Below, piece by piece: positions 5,372-12,494 of a DNA stretch of 41,498 nt. The notes under the pieces are model-generated. The model had not been told where the DNA came from. It saw only the letters and a list, made by a program, of their open reading frames with translations, and did not search any database. This DNA is from an uncultured Saprospiraceae bacterium. Lineage in GTDB: Bacteria > Bacteroidota > Bacteroidia > Chitinophagales > Saprospiraceae. The position numbers and the translations under genes are program-made. The first letter of the stretch is position 1; each line of letters begins with the position of its first letter. The stretch lies in NCBI GenBank assembly GCA_938015925.1, contig CALLVY010000014.1, positions 1 through 41,498 of the forward strand, in the 5' to 3' direction.

Positions 5372-8260
5372 ATGAGAACAATTGCTTTTAATTTATTAAT
5401 TTTCTCTGTTTTTCTTCCCCTCCTTATTTATGGGCAAGATTCATTGTCTACTAAAATCGACTTCGTTGGTAAGGCAGAGCATTTATTTTATACAAATCTC
5501 GACAGTTCGATTTATTACTTCCAAAAAGGTTTGGATTATTATCCGGGCATTGAAGATTGGGAAAATTACGTCGCCTGCCACAATGCACTGACTTCTGCTT
5601 TTGGACAAAAAGGAAATATCAATCAAAGTTATGCGCATGCATTAATAGCCTTTGCTTCGGCAGAAAAACATCTAGACAAAAACAACAACACGGCCTATGG
5701 GAGTGCGCTAAACAACCTCGCTATTTTCAATCGACGAAAAGGCGATTATGAAAAGGCCATGCCATTATACAAAAGTGCTTTAGAAATTGAACGAACCTCT
5801 GAATCTGGAAAACTGGCTGATGAACTGGCCATTCTCAAAAACCTAGGTAGTCTTTTTTTTGAAACTGGAGATTATTCGGAGAGTAAGAAATATTATTCTC
5901 AGGCAATCAACAAAGGTTTAGAGCACCTGGAAACGTCTGATCCTATGATCACTTCCAGTTATTTGGAATTGGCTGAACTTTACAATACCATTGGACAAAG
6001 AGATACCGCTTATATTTTGTACCAAAAAGTCTTACAAGAAATAACTCAACACTCTTTGAATGATATACGTACCAAGAATCGAATGGTAACGATCCATTTA
6101 AATCTTGGTGATTTTTTCTGGCAACAAAAGAAAGAGGAATTATCAAAAAAACACATTCATAAAGCCTTGCGATTTTCTCAAAAACACCTGAACAAAGCCC
6201 CATTAGATGCTTATCTACTTTTGGGAAAATGGGCCAAGCATCAAAAAAAATTCGACTTAGCCATTCAACACTTTGAGCAAGCGCTACTAATCAATCAAAA
6301 GAAGAACAAAACCCTTGGTAAATCTACAGAGACGGGTATGATTTATTATCAGCTAGCCAGTACTTATTTTGAACAAGGAGATTTAAAAAATAGTCTACAA
6401 CATTTTCAAAACAGTTTAGCGCAATATTCCAAGAAATTTTCTCCAGCCAATGACTTTCAAAACCCTGCGCTTTCTGATCTACCAAACGATCAATATATTC
6501 TAAAAACATTCCTTGGTAAAGCCAATACCCTGTTCCAAATTTATCATCGTGATAAAAACATTGAAACACTACTCGCCGCCAAAGAAACCTACCAATTAAC
6601 CATTCAATTACTCAACAAATTGCGGCAAAGTTATCATGGTATAGGTTCAAAAGAAATCCTGGCAGAAAATGTCTTGCCTATTTTTGAAGGCGCCTTACAA
6701 TGTTATTTTGAACTACAAAAAACACAAGCCAGTGAATCGCTTATCAACGAAGCTTTTCAAATCGCCGAAAACAGTAAAGCCATTCTCCTTCTGGAATCCA
6801 TTAATGAGAATTCTGCTTTGGGAATTGCAGGTATTTCTGACCAATTATTAGAGGAAGAAAAAAGTTTAAAAGGACAAATCATCTACCATCAAAAACAATT
6901 GATCTCGACCCCCGACACGGCTCACGAAAAAATCCAAACGCTGGAAAAAGGACTTTTTGAATTAGAGCAAAAACACCAAGAGCTTCTACTGCATTTTGAA
7001 GAAAACTATCCCAATTATCATCAATTAAAATACAACACCTCCATCGTCCATATTGAGGAGATCAGAAAAAAATTAAAACCCAATGAAAGTGCTTTGGTAG
7101 AATATTTTGTAGGAGAAAAAAACCTGTACATCTTTTGTATCACGACCCAAACAGCTCATTTTATTCAACTCGACAAAACACCGGATTTGAATCAAAAGGT
7201 AGAAGACATTCGAAATTTATTGATTCATCCTCCTGCTATCAAAACGGCGGAAAAAGATTTTGAGCAATTTACGCAATCTGCTCACGCCCTTTATCAACAA
7301 CTGATTGCTCCGACCAGACTGGAGGAAAGCATTTACCAAATCATCATCGTACCAGATGATCTACTGGCATATATTCCTTTCGAAATCTTGCTCTCTAAAT
7401 TACCAAAGAATCAAAACATTGATTATCTGCCCAACAATCTTTCCTATTTGCTCAATGACTTCCAAATAAGCTATAATTATTCCGCCACTCTTTTTGCCCG
7501 AGAAAATAGCAACACCCAACAAGCCAAGCATGATTTCATCGGTTTTGCACCAAGTTTCGGAGAACCCAAAAATGCAAATGCGTCAAGAAATTCCTTTCGA
7601 AACTGTACCCAGGAGGATTTGTATCCTTTGATTTGCAATAAGGAAGAAGTCGAACAAATCAGTAAAATTTTCAATGGGGCTGCCATCACTGGTTCGCAGG
7701 CCAATAAGGCCCTATTTGCGGAAAGCATTCAAGATTATCGAATTGCTCATTTTGCCACCCATTCTTGCCTCGACGACCAAAACCCCATGCTCAATAAGAT
7801 CTTCCTTGCCGATGGCTACCTTTCCAATTTTGACTTATATAACCTGGAACTCCAAACCGAACTAGCCGTACTCAGCGCCTGTAATACCGGCAGTGGTCAG
7901 CTTCGCCGTGGAGAAGGCGTCATGAGCTTGTCCAGAGGTTTTATGCATGCAGGCTGTCCGAGTGTATTGATGAGTTTGTGGTCGGTAGAAGATTGTACGA
8001 CTTCTGCGATTATGAACAAGTACTACCAAGGCATCAAAGCAGGGCAAACCAAGGATTTCGCTCTACAAGAATCCAAAAAATTCTATTTACAAGAGGCCAC
8101 CAAACTGGCTTCTCATCCCTTTTATTGGGCTCCTTTTGTACAATTTGGAAAAATAGAAGCCATGGATTTTCAAAGTACCTGGTTGCCAGAAAATCTTGCT
8201 TTTGGAGCCTTCGCTTTTGGAGCCTTTTTGTTGGCGCTTGTTTATTGGAGGCGGCATTAA
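5372..8260 (+). CDS. Exported TPR-CHAT (caspase-like) protein with C-terminal membrane anchor
   Basis: 962 residues from the ATG at 5372; an in-frame TTG at 5360 would only add four residues before the signal. MRTIAFNLLIFSVFLPLLIY followed by GQ is a signal peptide. Helix-pair repeats of TPR type fill about 75-355 (for example ALNNLAIFNRRKGDYEKAMP, LGSLFFETGDYSESKKYYSQ, YYQLASTYFEQGDLKNSLQH). A charged helical stretch follows at about 480-555, then the CHAT domain at about 563-930. Both catalytic motifs are intact: HFATHS with His797 and LSACNTG with Cys837, 40 residues apart as in the family. After WAPFVQFGK comes a hydrophobic helix at about 940-958 and a WRRH tail. Signal peptide plus C-terminal helix with a basic tail predicts the TPR and CHAT parts in the periplasm, held in the inner membrane. 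CHAT proteins are caspase/separase-related cysteine peptidases; the target here is unknown. Neighbouring sigma/anti-sigma and T9SS genes suggest an envelope-signalling context. Confidence 0.92.
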   Translation: MRTIAFNLLIFSVFLPLLIYGQDSLSTKIDFVGKAEHLFYTNLDSSIYYFQKGLDYYPGIEDWENYVACHNALTSAFGQKGNINQSYAHALIAFASAEKHLDKNNNTAYGSALNNLAIFNRRKGDYEKAMPLYKSALEIERTSESGKLADELAILKNLGSLFFETGDYSESKKYYSQAINKGLEHLETSDPMITSSYLELAELYNTIGQRDTAYILYQKVLQEITQHSLNDIRTKNRMVTIHLNLGDFFWQQKKEELSKKHIHKALRFSQKHLNKAPLDAYLLLGKWAKHQKKFDLAIQHFEQALLINQKKNKTLGKSTETGMIYYQLASTYFEQGDLKNSLQHFQNSLAQYSKKFSPANDFQNPALSDLPNDQYILKTFLGKANTLFQIYHRDKNIETLLAAKETYQLTIQLLNKLRQSYHGIGSKEILAENVLPIFEGALQCYFELQKTQASESLINEAFQIAENSKAILLLESINENSALGIAGISDQLLEEEKSLKGQIIYHQKQLISTPDTAHEKIQTLEKGLFELEQKHQELLLHFEENYPNYHQLKYNTSIVHIEEIRKKLKPNESALVEYFVGEKNLYIFCITTQTAHFIQLDKTPDLNQKVEDIRNLLIHPPAIKTAEKDFEQFTQSAHALYQQLIAPTRLEESIYQIIIVPDDLLAYIPFEILLSKLPKNQNIDYLPNNLSYLLNDFQISYNYSATLFARENSNTQQAKHDFIGFAPSFGEPKNANASRNSFRNCTQEDLYPLICNKEEVEQISKIFNGAAITGSQANKALFAESIQDYRIAHFATHSCLDDQNPMLNKIFLADGYLSNFDLYNLELQTELAVLSACNTGSGQLRRGEGVMSLSRGFMHAGCPSVLMSLWSVEDCTTSAIMNKYYQGIKAGQTKDFALQESKKFYLQEATKLASHPFYWAPFVQFGKIEAMDFQSTWLPENLAFGAFAFGAFLLALVYWRRH

Positions 8261-8275
8261 AACAGATTCAGAACA

Positions 8276-8306
8276 CCCCGGTTGCGGCTCGAAGCAGCGA
8301 CCGGGG
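8276..8306 (+). terminator. GC-rich hairpin after the CHAT gene (first of a related pair)
   Basis: CCCCGGTTGC (8276-8285) pairs with GCGACCGGGG (8297-8306), ten pairs with one G-T; inside, GCT/AGC can add three more. It is followed by TTTCC rather than a long U-run, so termination efficiency is uncertain. It lies 15 bp beyond the CHAT stop codon. Confidence 0.6.
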
Positions 8307-8343
8307 TTTCCATGAAAAGAATGCAAAAAAAATCAAAAAAAAT

Positions 8344-8378
8344 CAGATTGCGGCTTCAAGCTGTGACCTGGATTTTTC
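8344..8378 (+). terminator. Second, degenerate hairpin with T-run after the CHAT gene
   Basis: The sequence 8346-8371 resembles the first hairpin (GATTGCGGCT versus GGTTGCGGCT, then AGC and GACC in the same places) but with weaker outer pairing. It is followed by a run of five T. The pair looks like a duplicated terminator element that has diverged. Confidence 0.5.
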
Positions 8379-8615
8379 GATGGTAAATGAGAGCTACACT
8401 AATGCTAAAATTGGACAAAATATCCTTCCTCAAAATATTCTTTTTCCAGCCATTTCTGGCCTAATTCTTGGCCATCCATTCTCTTAAAAATTAATCAAAA
8501 AAAAGGACTTCCCCATGAACTAAAAGCTCCGCTTTTGCGTACTAGTAGTTTCCAATTTGAAACGCTGCATTAAGCAAACAAATAAAACATTATTTATACT
8601 TTACAATTCTCACTT

Positions 8616-9242
8616 ATGGAACTCTTTGTATCAGTACTCGCCGCCTTATTTTCTGTAGTTAATCCTATGGGAGCCGTTCCTGTATTTTTGGCCATGACAC
8701 CAGAGCATACCAAAAAGGAACGTCAGAAAACAGCTTTACACACCAGTATCTATTTTATCTTGATCTTGCTGTCTTTCTTTATGGCAGGAACCTATATTCT
8801 CGACTTTTTTGGGATCAGTCTCAATGCGATGCGGATCGCCGGAGGTATGGTCATTCTTAGTTCTGGCTATTCCTTGCTCAATGGGAAATTTGCAGAAAGT
8901 CGCACCATCAATCAAAAGGTAAGAGATGAAGCCTTGGAAAAGGAAGATATCTCTTTTGCGCCGATGGCGATGCCGATGCTCTCCGGGCCGGGTTCTATCT
9001 CTTTACTGATCAGTCTTTATGCCGAGCACAACAACTGGGAAAGTCGAGCGATTATTGCTGGAGTGGTCGTCGCAACGGGTTTGATCATCTATTCTATCTT
9101 GCGATCTTCTCCTTATTTATTTAAACTAATGGGGGTTGCGGGAATTAAAGCCCTTTCCAGGGTGATGGGCTTTTTGGTAATGGCTATTGGGGTGCAATAT
9201 ATCATTGCCGGGATTGTGGCTTTGGTACAATCGGTCGCTTAA
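8616..9242 (+). CDS. MarC-family integral membrane protein
   Basis: 208 residues, within the usual length of the family, with six predicted membrane helices. Typical motifs are visible: a first helix with the FSVVNPMGAVPVFLAMTP signature, RIAGGMVILSSGYSLL in the third helix, and MAMPMLSGPGSISLL in the loop and helix after the hydrophilic centre (the family's repeated PLxxGPG-like motif). MarC proteins are inner-membrane proteins of unknown transport function. The old link of the E. coli gene to multiple antibiotic resistance was not confirmed, so I make no substrate claim. The gene stands alone on the plus strand, with a gap before it and a strong bidirectional terminator after it. The family assignment is secure; the physiological role is not known. 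Confidence 0.93.
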   Translation: MELFVSVLAALFSVVNPMGAVPVFLAMTPEHTKKERQKTALHTSIYFILILLSFFMAGTYILDFFGISLNAMRIAGGMVILSSGYSLLNGKFAESRTINQKVRDEALEKEDISFAPMAMPMLSGPGSISLLISLYAEHNNWESRAIIAGVVVATGLIIYSILRSSPYLFKLMGVAGIKALSRVMGFLVMAIGVQYIIAGIVALVQSVA

Positions 9243-9251
9243 GAGGAAAGG

Positions 9252-9288
9252 AAATCCATGCGGTGGCTCTGAGCTGCCGCATGGATTT
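9252..9288. terminator. Bidirectional terminator between convergent genes
   Basis: Perfect 12-bp stem AAATCCATGCGG (9252-9263) with CCGCATGGATTT (9277-9288). The inner bases GGCT/AGCT extend it with wobbles to a 3-nt loop. It sits between the MarC-family gene (stop 9242, plus) and the zinc-ribbon gene (stop 9300, minus) and can serve both. The inner GGCTCTGAGC core recalls the hairpins after the CHAT gene. Confidence 0.85.
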
Positions 9289-9299
9289 AGACTTGGTTT

Positions 9300-9593
9300 T
9301 TAATTCGCTTTTGAGGAAACGATCTTATGCTTGCCTTCACATTTTGAACAAAGTAAAATATCTCCATCTTTTTTCAATTTGATGCCTGTGATATTCTTTT
9401 CGACAAATTCCTGGACAAAAGCTTTTTTACTTTGATTATCAGGATTAGGATGACTAGCAGTATATTCCTGGTATTCCCCTGCGTATTCTTGTTTTCCCCA
9501 ACAGTTGGGGCAAACATTCATTTCTAATAATTCTTGTTCAGACAAGTCTATGCTATTTTCATTGGTTCCGAATATTTTTTTGAATAGTCCCAT
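9300..9593 (-). CDS. Small zinc-ribbon-like protein of unknown function
   Basis: 97 residues starting MGLFKKIFGT. Two CxxC knuckles are visible, CPNC at residues 28-31 and CSKC at 82-85, spaced as in a two-knuckle zinc ribbon with a long insert containing a helix (KKAFVQEFVEK) and a short beta segment. The N-terminal helix is basic and hydrophobic but is not a signal peptide, so it is probably cytoplasmic. It lies 35 bp downstream of selO on the same strand, so the two are probably co-transcribed. I do not recognise a named family. It may bind zinc and have a structural or redox role; this is inference from the cysteines and position only. Confidence 0.8.
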   Translation of the reverse strand: MGLFKKIFGTNENSIDLSEQELLEMNVCPNCWGKQEYAGEYQEYTASHPNPDNQSKKAFVQEFVEKNITGIKLKKDGDILLCSKCEGKHKIVSSKAN

Positions 9594-9628
9594 TGGTTTT
9601 TATTTTAGGGTTATTGAAATTTATTTTT

Positions 9629-11212
9629 CTAAGAGCTACAAGACAGCATCGAGCAGCCCACTTTATCTCTCGCCCATTCGGGCCGTTTGGCAAACCATTT
9701 TTCCTGGTCTACTTGCTCCGCATAAGGTTCTTTTATCAACTGATACAATTCTTCTATCAAAGCATAATCACCTTTGTCTGCTGCGTCTATGGCCATTTGA
9801 GCCATATAGTTTCGAAGGACGTATTTAGGGTTTACGGCGTTCATATTTTTTTGGCGATCTTCCTCTGATACAATCTCCGCTTGTAGATAGTCCAGATAAA
9901 TTTGAAACCAAGCCGTCCACTCTTCCAAAACATTTCCCTGCAAATCTTCTGCTTGGTAAAAAGCAGGTTTGATTTTAGCAATGGCTTCTGCTGGTTGATC
10001 CGATTTGGAAATGGTGGATAATAATCTAAAAAATATCGTCATATCCGTTTCGGTCAAAGACAAGGTCGTTTCCAAGGTGGCCCACAAACCAGGGTTCACA
10101 TTTTCTTCCTGCAAACCTAATTTTGATTTCATCATTTCGCCATAAGCTTTTTCAAAAGTAGGTCGAAACCTTTCCAAAGCTTCCTCTAAAGGTTTGGCTT
10201 CGCCAACTAATAAAAACAGAGCATTGGCCAACTGATATAAATTCCAATGTGCGACTCCTGGTTGATTGCCAAAACGATACCGCGCATTTTGGCGATCCGT
10301 AGTATTGGGCGTCCAATTTTCATCATAGCCTTCCAACCAGCCATAAGGCCCATAATCAATGGTCAAACCAAGGATGGAAAGATTGTCTGTATTCATCACG
10401 CCGTGAACAAAACCTACGCGCTGCCAGGCAAGGACCATTTCTAAAGTTCGATCCAAAACCTGATTGAAAAATTCCAGGTAAGCATTGGGCGTTCCTAGTT
10501 CAATCGTTGGATAAAAATGTCGGATGGTATAGTCCGCTAGTTTTTTCAAATTGTCTGTATCCTTTCTGCTCGCAAAAATTTGAAAGTTTCCAAAGCGAAC
10601 AAAGGATGGAGCCACTCTACAAACGATGGCCCCTTTTTCATAAGCCGAATTGCCATCGTACATCATATCTCTCAAGACCTCATCGCCAGACAAACTTAGC
10701 GACAAAGAACGCGTAGTCGGAACGCCCAAATGAAACATGGCTTCGCTACACAAATGTTCTCGAATAGAAGACCGCAATACGGCCAATCCATCTGCCGTTC
10801 GGGAGTAAGGGGTTTCCCCTGCGCCTTTGAGCTGTAGTGCCCAGCGTTTTTGATGGTGTTCCACTTCCATTAGATTGATGGCTCGGCCATCACCGAGTTG
10901 TCCAGCCCAATGGCCAAATTGATGACCTCCATAGCACATCGCAAAAGGAGCTGTTCCTTCCATCACTTTTGCACCAGAAAAAAGATCAATAAATTCTTGG
11001 GACGCTAAATCTTCTTCAGAAAACCCCAAGGTCTCCGCCATCTCCTTAGAAACGTGAACCAAGCTTGGATTCGACGGAATTCTGGGAGTCACAAAAGAAT
11101 AGCAAGCTTCAAAAACTTGTCGCCGCGTATTGTTTTTATTGGGATCCGCAGGTAATTCCTTATTGAAAGTATCTTGTATATTGAGTTTTATCATGTTCTG
11201 TTGGTTTATCAT
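9629..11212 (-). CDS. selO: SelO-family protein adenylyltransferase (YdiU/UPF0061)
   Basis: 527 residues. I choose the ATG at 11212 because it has AGGA five bases upstream; an in-frame ATG at 11194 lacks this. SelO is a pseudokinase-fold enzyme that transfers AMP from ATP to Ser, Thr or Tyr of target proteins in the redox stress response. Family hallmarks are all present: CYGGHQFGHWAGQLGDGRA at about 93-111; LQLKGAGETPYSR with the nucleotide-contacting Lys129; LRSSIREHL near 147; and GFVHGVMNTDN with catalytic-region Asp276, then DYGP with metal-binding Asp286. The C-terminus ends in CSS (Cys525), the position that is selenocysteine in animal SelO. The E. coli enzyme is shorter, about 480 residues. 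As I recall the E. coli protein, its activation-loop cysteine forms a disulfide with the C-terminal one; here that loop reads NWTPNTTD with no cysteine. The gene probably heads a two-gene unit with the zinc-ribbon protein. Confidence 0.96.
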   Translation of the reverse strand: MINQQNMIKLNIQDTFNKELPADPNKNNTRRQVFEACYSFVTPRIPSNPSLVHVSKEMAETLGFSEEDLASQEFIDLFSGAKVMEGTAPFAMCYGGHQFGHWAGQLGDGRAINLMEVEHHQKRWALQLKGAGETPYSRTADGLAVLRSSIREHLCSEAMFHLGVPTTRSLSLSLSGDEVLRDMMYDGNSAYEKGAIVCRVAPSFVRFGNFQIFASRKDTDNLKKLADYTIRHFYPTIELGTPNAYLEFFNQVLDRTLEMVLAWQRVGFVHGVMNTDNLSILGLTIDYGPYGWLEGYDENWTPNTTDRQNARYRFGNQPGVAHWNLYQLANALFLLVGEAKPLEEALERFRPTFEKAYGEMMKSKLGLQEENVNPGLWATLETTLSLTETDMTIFFRLLSTISKSDQPAEAIAKIKPAFYQAEDLQGNVLEEWTAWFQIYLDYLQAEIVSEEDRQKNMNAVNPKYVLRNYMAQMAIDAADKGDYALIEELYQLIKEPYAEQVDQEKWFAKRPEWARDKVGCSMLSCSS

Positions 11213-11712
11213 TTTTTCCTAGAAAAGGGATTTCCCATTCTATTCGTTAAAACAGGTAAACATTAGTGGCCTTACTTTCGTATGATCTAATAGCGATTTT
11301 TTCATCGGATCAAAAAGAATCAGGAAAAGCGATCTCTGTGGATTGCATTACAAATATAGGACAATAAAAAGGTAAAATAGTCAATGATTTTTCCCGACTC
11401 TTTGTCTATTCTTCCCAGAAGGTTTTTTTTTAGGGTTCTCTGACTAATTCCGTGTATGAGTCAACCAAAAAGGAGAATTGAATGTCCTCCCGTCCGCTTC
11501 CGCGCTTCTCTCATTTCAAGTGCTACCGCACTTGACCCTTTGGGAACATTCGTTTATAGTCGCTTGTTTCGACAAACTCAATACAGGTTTTTGTTCTTCT
11601 TTTTGGTTGACCATGGGATTTGTCCAAGAACGTTTTTTATTTTTAGAGTACATTAAAAAAAACACTAAATGCCTTTTGAATTCGTTGGGTAAATAATTAA
11701 AACACCAATTCG
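11213..11712. other. 500-bp divergent intergenic region (selO / 2H-like gene)
   Basis: No gene I can support; plus-strand frames near 11456-11696 cross a hairpin and have no family features. It holds a perfect 8-bp hairpin at 11516-11535. A small TTGT-TTCG-ACAA hairpin lies at 11564-11575, and a weak GTTCTT/AAGAAC pair (11593-11598 with 11626-11631) is followed by a T-rich run. The stretch 11556-11590 (TTTCGACAAACTCAATACAG) resembles the dispersed palindromic intergenic repeats common in Bacteroidota, which is inference. Promoters for selO (minus) and the gene at 11713 (plus) must lie here but are not clear. Confidence 0.5.
11516..11535. repeat. Perfect inverted repeat (8-bp stem, 4-nt loop)
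   Basis: TCAAGTGC (11516-11523), TACC, GCACTTGA (11528-11535). There is no T-run directly after it on either strand, so it is not a normal terminator. Possibly part of a dispersed intergenic palindrome or a structured leader for a neighbouring gene. Confidence 0.7.
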
Positions 11713-12471
11713 ATGAAACAGTTGTCCCTAGTAGCCCTTTATGGTCAGAAATCAAATACTGTAAAAAACTTAATCCTTCCCATTTGGAAGGAGATTGAAA
11801 AATCAAGTTTGAACAGCGTTTTCAAAAGGTATACTCTTAATCAAATACACAGTACCATCATTGGAATGGAAAAGATCATTGGCTATCAAAAATCTTACAA
11901 TGCCAATCATTGGGAGAAAAAAGGAAAAAGAAAGCTAATGAAATTTGAAAAATTATATGACAATATCAATCCTCATTTACCCTTAAACATACAATTTGGT
12001 GGGTTTGAGAAATACAATACTGATTTTATTAGTTTTGAAAAATTTCCATTTGAAAGATCCTTTCAAATTAATTTTGCCTTCAATAAAGTGATCCTTATCG
12101 GCTGGCCTCTGAAAAAGGATAAAAAAACGGTACATTCCAAACTATTAAAACTTCGCGATGATTTGTTTGCAAAAAATAACATCCGACATAAATACGATGG
12201 TGATAATGATTTTTACTTGGTTATCGGAGAGCTACAAAACTTGCATTTGCTTAAAGAAAAAGAATGGATCCAATTAAAAAAAGCAGCCAAGCAATTGGAA
12301 CATAAAATCAGAAAAAAAATTTCAAAAAAGGCTCAAATTATAAAAGTCAAAAAAAAGAATCTATTTTATGTCCAATACCAAAAAGAAACTTTAGAGTTGG
12401 CCAGCAGCAATGCTTTTAACTTTAAGGAAGTAAAAAACGATTCTGCAAAATTAGAGGGTTTATACTTCTAG
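11713..12471 (+). CDS. Lysine-rich hypothetical protein, weakly 2H-phosphoesterase-like
   Basis: 252 residues starting MKQLSLVALYGQKS; no signal peptide or membrane helix. A QIHSTIIGME segment (His46) looks like the first HxT motif of the 2H phosphoesterase / RNA-ligase-like fold. The downstream segment that would hold the second motif reads DNDFYLVIGEL (about 164-174), with no His and no Thr/Ser at the expected place. So if the fold is right, the protein is probably inactive as a cyclic phosphodiesterase. The last third is strongly basic (KKAAKQLEHKIRKKISKKAQ), which would suit nucleic-acid contact. It lies 23 bp before the AsmA-like gene on the same strand, so they may be co-transcribed, though no functional link is evident. 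The gene is well supported; the function is not known. Confidence 0.75.
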   Translation: MKQLSLVALYGQKSNTVKNLILPIWKEIEKSSLNSVFKRYTLNQIHSTIIGMEKIIGYQKSYNANHWEKKGKRKLMKFEKLYDNINPHLPLNIQFGGFEKYNTDFISFEKFPFERSFQINFAFNKVILIGWPLKKDKKTVHSKLLKLRDDLFAKNNIRHKYDGDNDFYLVIGELQNLHLLKEKEWIQLKKAAKQLEHKIRKKISKKAQIIKVKKKNLFYVQYQKETLELASSNAFNFKEVKNDSAKLEGLYF

Positions 12472-12494
12472 GATCGAAAAAAAAATAGTTTAGC

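Larger units (their letters stand above)
8261..8615 (+). other. 355-bp gap between CHAT and MarC-family genes
   Basis: No credible gene; the frame that is open across the end of the CHAT gene into this gap is only a shadow. It contains two related hairpins (8276-8306 and 8344-8378) separated by two tandem AAAAAAAATC units. A further perfect small hairpin, AAAAGC-TCC-GCTTTT, lies at 8522-8536. The last ~75 bp before 8616 are AT-rich and should contain the promoter for the MarC-family gene. Confidence 0.5.

Noticed and set aside
7978-8487. 169-residue plus-strand open frame across the end of the CHAT gene
   Set aside because: It overlaps the conserved CHAT C-terminus in another frame, includes the terminator hairpins and has no family features.
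11456-11696. Overlapping 66- and 72-residue plus-strand frames in the selO upstream gap
   Set aside because: They cross an 8-bp hairpin, show no protein features and have no conserved start context.
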